A stretch of 64,000 nt of DNA from Fluviicola sp. (GCF_029266855.1 NZ_JAQSWB010000011.1:17234-81233); one strand, 5' to 3'. Counted from the first letter of the stretch, positions 51,601 to 61,019 are shown. Notes: generated by a model not told the origin, from the sequence alone. Translations and numbers: made by a program.

Positions 51601-53743
51601 GATCTGGATTGATGGAAACACCTATGTTTCTTCAACGAATACTCCAACTTTTGTCTTGCAGAATGCAGTTGGTTGTGATTCAACGGTGACGCTAAATTTG
51701 ACGATCACTCAGTCTACAAATGTTACGGATGTTCAAACTGCTTGTGACTCTCTAACCTGGATTGATGGCAATACCTATACTTCTTCAACCAATATCCCAA
51801 CTTTTGTCTTGCAGAATACAGCGGGTTGTGATTCGATTATTACGTTGAATCTTACTATTTTATCAAATAATACGATCGATATTCGAACAGCTTGTGATTC
51901 ATACGACTGGATTGATGGGAATACGTATACTTCATCAACAAATACGCCAACAGTTGTCTTACAAAATGCAGCTGGGTGCGATTCAATTGTTACGTTAAAC
52001 TTAACAATTAATCATTCTAATACCGGGATTGATATTCAAACGGCTTGTGATTCTCTGACTTGGATTGATGGGAATACCTATTATGCTTCCACAAATACTC
52101 CAACGTTTGTTTTGCAGAATGCAGCGAGTTGCGATTCAACAGTTACTCTGAACTTGACAATAACGAATTCAAATGCAGGAATGGATATTCAGACAGCATG
52201 TGATTCATACGATTGGATAGATGGGAACACCTATACATCTTCAACCAACACTCCAACTTTTGTTTTACAAAATGCAGCTGGTTGTGATTCTCTTATTACT
52301 TTAAATTTGACAATTACAAATTCAACCAGTGGAACCGATATTCAAACCGCTTGTGATTCTCTGACTTGGATTGATGGAAACACCTATTATGTTTCGACCA
52401 ATACACCGACTTTTGTCTTGCAGAATACAGCGGGTTGTGATTCGACGATTACTTTAAATCTTACTATTTTATCAAATCATACAACCGACTTTCAATCTGT
52501 ATGTGATTCATTAGTATGGATCGATGGGAACACCTATTATTCCTCTACCAGTACACCAACCTTTGTTTTGCAAAATGCAGCAGGTTGTGATTCGATTATT
52601 ACGTTGAATTTAACGATAACAAATCCAACTACCGGAACAGATGTTCAAACAGCTTGTGATTCGTATGACTGGATTGATGGCAATACATATACTTCATCAA
52701 CAAACACACCAACGTTTATTTTGCAGAATTCGGCGGGATGTGATTCAACGGTTACTTTGAACTTAACAATCACACATTCCAATTCCGGAACAGATGTTCA
52801 GACAGCTTGTGATTCTTACGACTGGATCGATGGGAATACCTACACTTCTTCCACAAACACACCCATCTTCGTTTTGCAAAATGCAGGGGGTTGTGATTCA
52901 ACTGTTACCTTGAATTTGACCGTTGTACCAGCTCTTCCTTTAACAATTGAAAACGTATTTGTTTTTCCTTCCGATGCCAATACCTGCGTGGGTGAAGCTG
53001 CAATTACCATTTCAGGAAATGCAAACTTTGAACTGGATTTCGATAACGGCTCACAAGTCATCACTTCTACCGGCTACAGTTTGGTAACAAATCTTTGTCA
53101 CGGAGTGCATGACTTACAGATAACAGACAACTGTGGAGATACGCTTTCGGTTCCGGTAGTCATTCCGGTCGATTCAAACTACGTCTTCAACAATCCGTTT
53201 ATTGATTCGTTGGCAATCGATTCCTTAGGAGTAACAATGACCAATTGCGATATTTACTACAATTCCATCGACACCGCCTACATCGACTCGATCTGGGCAA
53301 ACGGAAATACGGTAAACGTAATCTGGAATATTGTGGATTCAAACGGCTCAAACTTCGACACCACAAGCTATGTCCTGAACAACGGAAACGGTGTTTACTG
53401 GCTGCAGTTGAGTGTATTCTGTCCGTTTAAATCTCAGGGAGAATACTTCACAGTGACGGAAGCAATTTACTTCAACAACGGTTCTGTTTCTACAGCCGGC
53501 TTACCGGATATCGGAGAAGACTTATTTGAGATCTACCCCAACCCGACCAACGACCAGGTCCACATCTCCTTCTCCGGTTCAGAAGCTGAACTGACAGTTT
53601 ACGACGTTCAGGGAAAAGTGGTATTGAAAGACAACATTCAGAATCAGGGTATCGTCTCACTTCAGAACTTCGAGCGTGGAGTTTATCTGTTTGATTTCAG
53701 GAACTCACAGGGACATAGCGTTCAGCGGGTGGTGAAACAATAA
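48671..53743 (+). CDS. Giant T9SS surface protein: ELWxxDGT propeller plus 11 cysteine repeats
   Basis: 1690 residues. The signal peptide ends LKVAGQ. Residues about 40-860 hold 17 full ELWxxDGT-type repeats (ELWATDGTTAGT, ELWKSDGTEAGT and so on) and a final half unit, probably one or more beta-propellers. Residues 866 to about 1418 hold 11 copies of a module of about 50 residues with two cysteines (CDSxxWIDGNTY ... GCDSxxTLNLTI), the first copy divergent. A 190-residue domain follows (FELDFDNGSQ, LCHGVHDLQI). Then comes a T9SS domain (EIYPNPTNDQVHISF to VQRVVKQ). It is probably a surface adhesin. It shares modules with the three genes downstream. Confidence 0.85.
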   Translation: MSLKPVKIQILVLALICFCSLKVAGQITMVKNIDTDYWTSSGSYPKFLIRLGNRVLFSAVDKQHGGELWATDGTTAGTVLVSDINPEPEIGSEIFAPVEMNGFVYFFATGEGDKKGLYRTDGTSEGTVFIQRFENYNYNNSDLQILKVNNTLYFEATVRGTGSELWKSDGTEAGTVLVKDINPGYWGSSPKQLTEVNGEIYFTANNGVNGIELWKTDGTETGTYMVIDFNGTGNGNPNSLISFQGMLFFSASSATGNDLWKTDGTVAGTQLVSSVANVEQYASYNNGIAIREYNGYLYFGGGPYNNKELWRSDGTTAGTAEFATFYTSVTNSSSPDGFTEFNGELYFSAQNGGGRGFYKTNGVTCQTLYSGHLDAKNFCVWNGILFFQGRYGSSPELWKTNGTPAGTVRINNMSPSTGAPCFITPVNATEVVFQGTYVAANVELWKSNGSAAGTVMIKDISSQWNSTRFKEGISLNDKIFFASNGESIYSELWETNGTTSGTLMTKDMCTANYCGSAPRNFYKADSTTFYFNMYYSSTSQSALAKSNGTTAGSVTVKNMTGESHGFIPYNGYHLFLVGNSAIARTDGTTAGTITLKSGMSTNGPIAVANGMAYFITNAQLWKTDGTVAGTTFVKTLGGSTSNLFELNGMLYFEVYVVGTGCQIWSSDGTSAGTVLFMNVPYNDFQTTSTVIKETIRYNNKRYFSMNTNGSGYELWVTDGTVAGTQILKEIKAGPWGSDPKNFSIFNGKLYFSADDGIHGSELWESDGTTAGTIMVKDINPGIQSSAPSKFTILHNKLYFSANDGSTGHELWVSDGTACSTRLIQDANPGNMSSFPLVIGSINNEVILNLYHYDYGFELWKYTDNSQVYETACGSYTWSANNQTYTNSGIYSDTIPSFSGCDSIVTLNLTILNPSNSTYAHTACNSYDWIDGNTYTSSTNTPTFVLQNAAGCDSTITLNLTITHSTTGTDVQTACDSLIWIDGNTYVSSTNTPTFVLQNAVGCDSTVTLNLTITQSTNVTDVQTACDSLTWIDGNTYTSSTNIPTFVLQNTAGCDSIITLNLTILSNNTIDIRTACDSYDWIDGNTYTSSTNTPTVVLQNAAGCDSIVTLNLTINHSNTGIDIQTACDSLTWIDGNTYYASTNTPTFVLQNAASCDSTVTLNLTITNSNAGMDIQTACDSYDWIDGNTYTSSTNTPTFVLQNAAGCDSLITLNLTITNSTSGTDIQTACDSLTWIDGNTYYVSTNTPTFVLQNTAGCDSTITLNLTILSNHTTDFQSVCDSLVWIDGNTYYSSTSTPTFVLQNAAGCDSIITLNLTITNPTTGTDVQTACDSYDWIDGNTYTSSTNTPTFILQNSAGCDSTVTLNLTITHSNSGTDVQTACDSYDWIDGNTYTSSTNTPIFVLQNAGGCDSTVTLNLTVVPALPLTIENVFVFPSDANTCVGEAAITISGNANFELDFDNGSQVITSTGYSLVTNLCHGVHDLQITDNCGDTLSVPVVIPVDSNYVFNNPFIDSLAIDSLGVTMTNCDIYYNSIDTAYIDSIWANGNTVNVIWNIVDSNGSNFDTTSYVLNNGNGVYWLQLSVFCPFKSQGEYFTVTEAIYFNNGSVSTAGLPDIGEDLFEIYPNPTNDQVHISFSGSEAELTVYDVQGKVVLKDNIQNQGIVSLQNFERGVYLFDFRNSQGHSVQRVVKQ
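51266..52925 (+). repeat. Tandem coding repeat of about 150 bases, 11 units
   Basis: Each unit encodes the two-cysteine module. The first is divergent and the next ten are alike in protein but vary in synonymous bases, for example GATGGAAACACC and GATGGGAATACG. The same repeat returns at 63601-64000 in another gene. Confidence 0.85.
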
Positions 53744-53761
53744 AAATAGATCCGTAAATCG

Positions 53762-53798
53762 GCCTCCTGTTTGAAGCAAGATAGGAGGCAACTTTTTT
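53762..53798 (+). terminator. Terminator after the first giant gene
   Basis: GCCTCCT pairs with AGGAGGC (53762-53768 with 53783-53789) around a 14-base loop and is followed by a run of six Ts. A promoter box starts 2 bases later. Confidence 0.7.
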
Positions 53799-53799
53799 G

Positions 53800-53807
53800 T
53801 ATGTTTG
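53800..53807 (+). promoter_or_regulatory. -7 box TATGTTTG of the second giant gene
   Basis: A full match to TAnnTTTG, 18 bases before the ATG at 53826. Confidence 0.5.
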
Positions 53808-53825
53808 TAAAATCAATTTAACTAT

Positions 53826-56800
53826 ATGAATCGCCTTTTTTTAATTACCCTGATTTTTCTTTCGATTGTCACATCGAACGGATTTGCACAAACGATCGTT
53901 TCTGATCTGTCATTTAATATTGGTGACACAACAGAAGATATTTTTGAAAAAGGAATCGATTTTGGTATAAACACGGATTATAGAGCCTTGGTTGTTCAAT
54001 CTGATGGGAAAATAGTCATCGGAGGAGATTTTATGCGCTACAATGAAGAAACGAGCGAGGGAATTGCACGTTTGAATAAAGATGGTTCCCTGGATCACTC
54101 GTTTCATGCATCAACAGCTTATCCTGGCGGGGGATTTGCGATCGGAGCAGTGAATGATATTGCTATTCAGGCGGATGGAAAAATCATTGTTGCAGGCACA
54201 TTTGGACATATCAATGGGGTGGAAAGAAATAGAGTTGCCCGGTTAAATGCAGATGGTTCTTTGGATGCTTCCTTTGATGCAGGAGAAGGGCCGAACAATT
54301 TTGTAAATCGGGTGTATATTCAACCGGATGGAAAAATTATCTTGCTCGGATTATTTTCCCATGTCAGCCAAATACCCCAAAATGGGATTGTGAGATTGAA
54401 TACAGATGGGAGTATCGACAACTCCTTTCAAATTCCTACAGGATTTACATTTATTAATGACATTGCTTTTCAACCCGATGGGAAAATTTTAATAGCAAGC
54501 ACCTATGATGATGGCTCAACAACATACAGGGTTCCAATACGCTTGAATACAGACGGATCAATCGATAATACGTTCGGATTGCTTCAATCTACAAACAACA
54601 CCTATACACATACTTATTCACTGGCGCTTCAGCAAAATGGTAAAATTTTGGTTGGTGGGGCATTTGCGTATGTAACCGGCATCGGAAATTATCAACATTT
54701 CGTTCGATTGAATCCGGATGGATCAATTGATAACACGTTCAACATCGGAACGGGACCCAATTCTCTAATTGGGAGAATACAGGTCAATTCTCAGGACGAG
54801 ATTTTAATTACCCCGACCAATTCCGGATTTGAGAATTATGATGGACATGTGGGCACTGTAGCCTATCTGAATGCAGACGGGTCTTATAAACCGATGTTTT
54901 ATGGATCATGTCCCCCTCAGGGAACTCCATCCGGAGTAAGGGCTGGTTTTGCTTCCAATGGGAATATTCTGTTTACTTCCGATATACTTTATCAGTTATA
55001 TAGTCTGAGACCAAACGGGGGAATAGATCCGACATTCAATTGTCAAACCGGAGTAGGTCAAAAGACGAATTTAATCCTTGAACAGCCAGATGGGAAAATA
55101 ATGATCGGGGGAGTTTTCTCTACTTACAACGGAAAGGCATGCAGTCATTTGGCGCGATTGAGTACAAATGGCACTATGGATAGTGTTTTTAATGCAAATA
55201 TTGGTCTTGGACCAACAGTTGGGACACATGCCTGTTCAATCGAAACGGACAATGAGAATTCATTGTATCTTGCTGCAGTAAAAGCTCTAACAATTCAGCC
55301 GGACGGGAAATATTTGATCGGAGGCGAATTCCAGCACTTTAATGGTTTAGAGCTTGATTGTCCGCTGGTAAGATTAAATGCGGATGGAACATTGGATACA
55401 GGTTTCCAACCCTCGATTGGGTACCCTACAAGTGATGCCCGATCAATTCACGTTTTATCTGATAATAAAATACTGGTGACTATGGGCGGCGGGATTTACC
55501 GTCTGCATCCGGATGGATATACCGATAACACTTATACTCCGGTCGCAGTGAACGGAATGATTAATGCTTCTGTTTTACAACCTGACGAAAAACTGGTTAT
55601 TGTTGGGGACTTCACAGGTCAAAGTAGTCCGTACATGGTTTATAACCACATCTCCCGATTAAACCCGAATGGATCTATTGATTATCCGTTCTATACCAAT
55701 ATTGGCTCAGGAGCCGGAGGTTTTACCGGTGCTACGATCAATACTGTTATTCTTCAGCCAGACGGTAAGTTATTTTTGTCCGGGCATTTTTCCACATTCA
55801 ATGGAGTGCAGTGCCAAAGCAGGATTAGGCTAAACTCAGATGGTACTGTTGATCCGAGCTTTCATGTTAGCGCAGGAGACACCATTCAGATCCATTCCGC
55901 TGCTCTTAATTCGGATGGAGGATTCTTGCTGGTTGGAAATTTTGATCCCGACCAGGAAGAGTTAACTGGTATGATTAAAATAGACCAAAACGGAGATTTA
56001 GACAATACCTGGGATCTGCATCAATCATTTTATCGCTTCATCAGTAATTTGATGATCTCTATAGAAGAAAAAATGACCGTGGCCATTCAATCTGATGGGA
56101 AGGTATTGGTAGGCGGGGCATTTACCGATTTTAACGGAACCACAAGAAACGGACTAGTGCGTTTGGCAACATGCTATCCAATTTATGCTACTCAAAATGT
56201 AACAGAGCAGTTTACTTATACCTGGCCGGTGAATGGCCAGACATATTTAACATCTGGTCAATATATTGATACTATGTCCAACTCCATTGGTTGTGATTCG
56301 ATTGTAACTTTAAATTTGACAATTACGCACATGAGTGTAAGTTGTTTTTCCTCACCGTCGTATGTTGATTCTTGTACCGGAGTGGTGAATCTTACAGCAG
56401 GAGGAACACCCGATTTCACATTCGATATCGGAACCGGAACTACTGTAACAAGTTCCCAATATGCTGTATTTGACAGTCTTTGCCCGGGCATTTACTCGAT
56501 TCAGGTTACGGATGGAAATGGAGACACATTAAACACCACATTTGTGGTTCCTTCGGACTCAACCTACTTGATTGTAGATCCGTTCAGTGGCACTGCAACT
56601 GACTCCTCAGTAATCGCAATTGAAAATTGTGTAATTGACTACAATTCAATCGATTCTATTTATATCGATTCGTATACCATTCTTTCAGGAGACTCCGTCT
56701 TGATAAACTGGGCTGTTATTGATATAAATGGAACAACAATTATTCCATCAATTCTGGTCCTGACTCCTGGAAATATATACATACAGCTTCAACTTTATTG

Positions 56801-57104
56801 CTCAACCAAATCTATTGATGAATACTTTGTTGCAACTATTGGGATTAATTACGATGGAAATAGAATTTCAACCTTAAATGTGATTGATGAAGAATTGGAT
56901 TTATTTACGATCTACCCCAACCCAACCAACGACCAGGTTCACATCTCTTTCTCCGGTTCGGAAGCCGAACTGACAGTTTACGATCTGCAGGGAAAAGTAG
57001 TCCTGAAAGACAAAATTCAAAATAACGGTCTTTGCAAAACTTTGAGCGCGGAGTTTACTTGTTTGATTTTAAGAATTCACAGGGACATAATGTTCAGCGG
57101 GTAG
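53826..57104 (+). CDS. Delta-60 repeat surface protein with frameshifted T9SS tail
   Basis: 1092 residues. The signal peptide ends TSNGFAQ. Residues about 45-775 hold 14 delta-60 repeats (QSDGKIVIGG to QSDGKVLVGG). One cysteine module follows (YTWPVNGQTY ... GCDSIVTLNLTI), then a beta domain, then the start of a T9SS domain (IYPNPTNDQVHISFSG). At about 57026-57031 the sequence is 7 bases shorter than the copy at 60924, which shifts the frame. The real tail (LQNFERGVY to VVKQ, stop at 57113-57115) is still present but in another frame. The product would end in an unrelated 24-residue tail, so secretion is probably impaired unless this is a sequencing error. Confidence 0.8.
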   Translation: MNRLFLITLIFLSIVTSNGFAQTIVSDLSFNIGDTTEDIFEKGIDFGINTDYRALVVQSDGKIVIGGDFMRYNEETSEGIARLNKDGSLDHSFHASTAYPGGGFAIGAVNDIAIQADGKIIVAGTFGHINGVERNRVARLNADGSLDASFDAGEGPNNFVNRVYIQPDGKIILLGLFSHVSQIPQNGIVRLNTDGSIDNSFQIPTGFTFINDIAFQPDGKILIASTYDDGSTTYRVPIRLNTDGSIDNTFGLLQSTNNTYTHTYSLALQQNGKILVGGAFAYVTGIGNYQHFVRLNPDGSIDNTFNIGTGPNSLIGRIQVNSQDEILITPTNSGFENYDGHVGTVAYLNADGSYKPMFYGSCPPQGTPSGVRAGFASNGNILFTSDILYQLYSLRPNGGIDPTFNCQTGVGQKTNLILEQPDGKIMIGGVFSTYNGKACSHLARLSTNGTMDSVFNANIGLGPTVGTHACSIETDNENSLYLAAVKALTIQPDGKYLIGGEFQHFNGLELDCPLVRLNADGTLDTGFQPSIGYPTSDARSIHVLSDNKILVTMGGGIYRLHPDGYTDNTYTPVAVNGMINASVLQPDEKLVIVGDFTGQSSPYMVYNHISRLNPNGSIDYPFYTNIGSGAGGFTGATINTVILQPDGKLFLSGHFSTFNGVQCQSRIRLNSDGTVDPSFHVSAGDTIQIHSAALNSDGGFLLVGNFDPDQEELTGMIKIDQNGDLDNTWDLHQSFYRFISNLMISIEEKMTVAIQSDGKVLVGGAFTDFNGTTRNGLVRLATCYPIYATQNVTEQFTYTWPVNGQTYLTSGQYIDTMSNSIGCDSIVTLNLTITHMSVSCFSSPSYVDSCTGVVNLTAGGTPDFTFDIGTGTTVTSSQYAVFDSLCPGIYSIQVTDGNGDTLNTTFVVPSDSTYLIVDPFSGTATDSSVIAIENCVIDYNSIDSIYIDSYTILSGDSVLINWAVIDINGTTIIPSILVLTPGNIYIQLQLYCSTKSIDEYFVATIGINYDGNRISTLNVIDEELDLFTIYPNPTNDQVHISFSGSEAELTVYDLQGKVVLKDKIQNNGLCKTLSAEFTCLILRIHRDIMFSG

Positions 57105-57138
57105 TGAAGCAGTAAGGAACTTATTAATGTATCGGGAG

Positions 57139-57168
57139 ATCCGTTCATCGATTGATGAGCGGATTTTT
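57139..57168 (+). terminator. Terminator after the second giant gene, T-run running into a promoter
   Basis: A perfect 11-base stem apart from one G-T pair (57139-57149 with 57154-57164), a 4-base loop, then Ts. It has the same stem core and layout as 48587-48616. Confidence 0.75.
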
Positions 57169-57169
57169 G

Positions 57170-57177
57170 TATGTTTG
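57170..57177 (+). promoter_or_regulatory. -7 box TATGTTTG of the third giant gene
   Basis: A full match to TAnnTTTG, 17 bases before the ATG at 57195. It overlaps the first codons of the longer ORF reading from 57171, which argues against that earlier start. Confidence 0.55.
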
Positions 57178-57194
57178 CAACATCAATTAACCGT

Positions 57195-60100
57195 ATGAAT
57201 CATTTAACATTAATACTTTTTTTCTTAATTCTTCTTTCAAGTAATGCGTTTGCTCAACCTGGAGCAAATGATCCGAATTTTAATAGTATCGATTACGGTT
57301 TATATGGGAATGGATTGGGAATCTCAAATCCTGTAATTTATTCAGCAATACAGCCCGATGGGAAAATATTGGTTGGAGGAGCAAATTCGTATCCTAGTTT
57401 TAGCTACAATGGTGTTGTTCAATATGGTATTTCAAGAATTAATGAGAACGGAGTATTAGATACTACGTTTAATATCGGGACCGGATTTAATTCATGGACA
57501 GAAGCATTTGCTCTTCAAAATGATGGAAAAATTGTTGTTGTTGGAGCTTTTACTGTTTGCAATGGTATTACTAGAAACCGAATAGCTCGATTAAATAGTG
57601 ATGGTAGTGTTGACACATCTTTTAATCCTGGAATTGGTTTTCCGTTAGGAAGTTATGTGAAAACAATTGTTATCCAGACCGACGGGAAAATAATTGTTGC
57701 CGGAAATTTTAATTCGTTTAACGGAATTTCTCGATCTCGAATAGTTAGATTAAATACCGATGGCACAATAGATCTTAGTTATGTAATTGGCACTGGTTTT
57801 ACTGGTATTAGTAGTAGTCAGGTGAGGTCTATTAAACTTCAAACGGACGGGAAATTGGTTGCTGTTGGAAGTTTTTCGGGATATAATGGAACTGCCCGAA
57901 TTGGAATAGCCAGATTAAATACCGACGGTTCACATGATTTAACCTTTAATCCGAGTTCTGGTTTTAATAATACTGTATGGGATATAGCTATTCAGTCTGA
58001 CGGGAAAATAGTTGCTGTAGGTGGGTTTACAACTTATGCTGGTCAAAGTCGCAGTCGAATTGCAAGATTAGATAGTAATGGAACAATCGATGCTTCATTT
58101 GTCGTTGGTAGCGGTTTTGATAGTGGTTATAGCACTTCAGTAAAGATAAAAAGCGATGGAACTATTATGGTGGGAGGTACTCATTATTCGTATGACGGTA
58201 CAATTTGCGCTTTTTTAATTCGACTAAATTCTACAGGTTCAGCTGAACCAATTTTTAGTTCAAATTTGGGAACCGCTCTTGATAGCCAGGTGGAGAATAT
58301 TAGTGTTCAGAATGATGGAAAAATAATCGTTTTAGGCCACGTTAACTCTTATTCTAATGTAGAAACTGGTCACATGCTTCGATTAAATAGTGATGGTACC
58401 TTAGATATAAGTTTCAATGCAGGAACAGGATCTAATGATTTTGTGAGTAGTTTGGATATACAAACGGATGGAAAAATTGTTGTAGGCGGAAATTTCACAA
58501 AATACAATGGAACAATACAAAAGCGAATCGTTCGGTTACTCACAAATGGTGAAACTGATACGACATTTCATATCGGGAATGGATTCAACAATACGGTATC
58601 CTCAATAAATATACAAAATGATGGTAAAATAGTAGTTGCAGGCGGTTTTTCTACCTATAATGGAACTTCATGTATGAGGATTACCCGCTTAAATAGTGAT
58701 GGAAGTATAGATTCAACCTTTGATACTGGAAGCGGATTCGATAATTATGTAAGAACGTTATGTGTTCAGAGTGATGGAAAAATACTGGCAGGGGGAACGT
58801 TTACATCATTTAATGGAAATACACACAACTATTTTGTGCGGCTAAATGCTGACGGAAGCCTGGATCAAACATTTACCTGGAACTCAAATAATCCAGTATA
58901 TTCTTCCAATATACAACCTGATGGGAAGATTGTTGTTGTAGGTGATTTTACTTATTGCAATGGAAATAGTGTAAATAAAATTACACGTTTGAATACAAAT
59001 GGCAGTGTCGATCCTACGTTTAATTCAGGAAACGGACCAAATTATAGTATTTATATTAGTGCTATTCAGGCGGATGGAAAAATTTTAGTTGGAGGTAATT
59101 TCACAACATTTAATGGTTTATCTAAAAACCGACTGGTACGTTTGAATAGTAATGGCAGTTTGGATGCTACATTTAATACAGGAAGTGGGTTTGATGGGGA
59201 TGTCAAAACGATCATTATTCAGGACAATGGTAAAATAATTGTTGGAGGAAACTTTACATCATACAATGGAATTAATAGAAACAGAATAGTGCGCTTGAAT
59301 AGTGATGGCAGTTTGGATGGTGCGTTTATTTCAGGTGCCGGATTTGATGATGAAGTGCTTTCATTACTTCTACAAACAGATCAGAAAATTTTTGTGGGTG
59401 GAAGATTTTCCAATTATAACAGTAATCCAAGAAACCGTTTGGCTCGGCTATTGAATTGTTACCCTTCAAACAGTTCAATTACTGCCTCGGCATGTGACAA
59501 TTATGTTTTGAATGGTCAAAACTATACATCAGGCGGAGTATATACACAATTATTAACCAATGCTCTAGGTTGTGATTCGATCATCACATTAAACTTAACG
59601 ATCAATCATTCAAATGATTCAATTTTTGTTTCGACTTGTGATTTTTACACTTGGAACGGACAGGTTTATGCTTCTAGTGGGTTTTATTCTCAGCAATTTA
59701 CGAATATATTTGGCTGTGATTCGATCATTACTTTGTGCCTTACCATTAATAACCCCACATACAGTACTATTAATGTCACGGAATGTGATAGTTTTACAGT
59801 AAATGGAAATCAATATTCTGTCTCTGGTCAATATGTAGATACCATTCCAAATGCCGCAGGTTGTGACTCAATTGTCACATTGAATTTAACAATTTTAAAT
59901 TCCAACTCAAGTACAGAAATACAAAGTTCTTGTGATTCATTCATCTGGCAAATTAACGGACAAACCTATACTTCCTCCGGCCAGTATTTTGACACGATTC
60001 CAAATACAGCTGGCTGCGACTCGATTATCACACTTGATTTAACAATTCTCAACTCTGGCATTAGCACAGAAACCCAAACAGCGTGCGATTCCTTCACTTG

Positions 60101-61019
60101 GCCAATCAACGGTCAAACTTATATCGTTTCCGGTCAATACATTGACACGATTCCAAACGCAGCAGGCTGCGATTCAATCATTACCCTTGATCTGACAATC
60201 ATCCCATCCCTCCCTTTAACCATCGAAAACTCCTTCTCCCTACCTTCCGATGCCAATTCCTGTACGGGCGAGGTGGCCGTCACGGTTTCCGGAAATGCAC
60301 CTTTCGAACTGGATTTCGACAACGGTTCACAAACAATCACTTCTACCGGCTACAGTTTGGTAACGAATCTTTGTCACGGAGTGCATGACTTACAGATAAC
60401 AGACAACTGTGGAGATACGCTTTCGGTTCCGGTGGTAATTCCGGTCGATTCAAACTACGTCTTCAACAATCCATTCATTGATTCGTTGGCAACCGATTCC
60501 TTAGGAGTAACACTAACGAATTGCGATATTTACTATAACGGAATTGACACGGCTTACATCGACTCGATCTGGGCAAACGGAAATACGGTAAACGTAATCT
60601 GGAATATTGTGGATTCAAACGGCTCAAACTTCGATACCACAAGCTATGTCCTGAACAACGGAAACGGTGTTTACTGGCTGCAGTTGAGTGTATTCTGTCC
60701 GTTTAAATCTCAGGGAGAATACTTCACGGTAACGGAAGCCATCTACTTCAATAATGGAACTGTAAGCACCGCAGGTTTACCGGATTATACCGCCAACTTA
60801 TTCGAGATCTACCCCAACCCAACCAACGACCAGGTTCACATCTCTTTCTCCGGTTCGGAAGCCGAACTGACCGTTTACGATGTTCAGGGAAAAATGGTCT
60901 TGAAAGACAAAATACAAAATAACGGAACGGTTTCTTTGCAAAACTTCGAACGCGGAGTTTACTTATTTGACTTTAAGAATTCACAGGGACATAATGTTCA
61001 GCGGGTAGTGAAGCAGTAA
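57195..61019 (+). CDS. Delta-60 repeat surface protein with five cysteine modules and T9SS domain
   Basis: 1274 residues from ATG 57195, which gives a standard signal peptide (LTLILFFLILLSSNAFAQ). Residues about 45-755 hold 14 delta-60 repeats (IQPDGKILVGG to LQTDQKIFVGG). Five two-cysteine modules follow (ACDNYVLNGQNY ... GCDSIITLNLTI and relatives), then a C-terminal region nearly identical in DNA to that of the first giant gene (from about 60313), ending in an intact T9SS domain (EIYPNPTNDQVHISF to VVKQ). It is probably displayed on the cell surface. The sequence offers no enzyme motif. Confidence 0.85.
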   Translation: MNHLTLILFFLILLSSNAFAQPGANDPNFNSIDYGLYGNGLGISNPVIYSAIQPDGKILVGGANSYPSFSYNGVVQYGISRINENGVLDTTFNIGTGFNSWTEAFALQNDGKIVVVGAFTVCNGITRNRIARLNSDGSVDTSFNPGIGFPLGSYVKTIVIQTDGKIIVAGNFNSFNGISRSRIVRLNTDGTIDLSYVIGTGFTGISSSQVRSIKLQTDGKLVAVGSFSGYNGTARIGIARLNTDGSHDLTFNPSSGFNNTVWDIAIQSDGKIVAVGGFTTYAGQSRSRIARLDSNGTIDASFVVGSGFDSGYSTSVKIKSDGTIMVGGTHYSYDGTICAFLIRLNSTGSAEPIFSSNLGTALDSQVENISVQNDGKIIVLGHVNSYSNVETGHMLRLNSDGTLDISFNAGTGSNDFVSSLDIQTDGKIVVGGNFTKYNGTIQKRIVRLLTNGETDTTFHIGNGFNNTVSSINIQNDGKIVVAGGFSTYNGTSCMRITRLNSDGSIDSTFDTGSGFDNYVRTLCVQSDGKILAGGTFTSFNGNTHNYFVRLNADGSLDQTFTWNSNNPVYSSNIQPDGKIVVVGDFTYCNGNSVNKITRLNTNGSVDPTFNSGNGPNYSIYISAIQADGKILVGGNFTTFNGLSKNRLVRLNSNGSLDATFNTGSGFDGDVKTIIIQDNGKIIVGGNFTSYNGINRNRIVRLNSDGSLDGAFISGAGFDDEVLSLLLQTDQKIFVGGRFSNYNSNPRNRLARLLNCYPSNSSITASACDNYVLNGQNYTSGGVYTQLLTNALGCDSIITLNLTINHSNDSIFVSTCDFYTWNGQVYASSGFYSQQFTNIFGCDSIITLCLTINNPTYSTINVTECDSFTVNGNQYSVSGQYVDTIPNAAGCDSIVTLNLTILNSNSSTEIQSSCDSFIWQINGQTYTSSGQYFDTIPNTAGCDSIITLDLTILNSGISTETQTACDSFTWPINGQTYIVSGQYIDTIPNAAGCDSIITLDLTIIPSLPLTIENSFSLPSDANSCTGEVAVTVSGNAPFELDFDNGSQTITSTGYSLVTNLCHGVHDLQITDNCGDTLSVPVVIPVDSNYVFNNPFIDSLATDSLGVTLTNCDIYYNGIDTAYIDSIWANGNTVNVIWNIVDSNGSNFDTTSYVLNNGNGVYWLQLSVFCPFKSQGEYFTVTEAIYFNNGTVSTAGLPDYTANLFEIYPNPTNDQVHISFSGSEAELTVYDVQGKMVLKDKIQNNGTVSLQNFERGVYLFDFKNSQGHNVQRVVKQ

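Noticed and set aside
51424..52925. Regular repeats of about 150 bases that could suggest a CRISPR or satellite array
   Set aside because: They are in frame inside a long open reading frame, vary at synonymous sites and encode a conserved two-cysteine module.
57171..57194. Earlier start of the third giant gene at 57171
   Set aside because: It lies within the -7 promoter box and gives 8 residues before a signal peptide that is complete from 57195.
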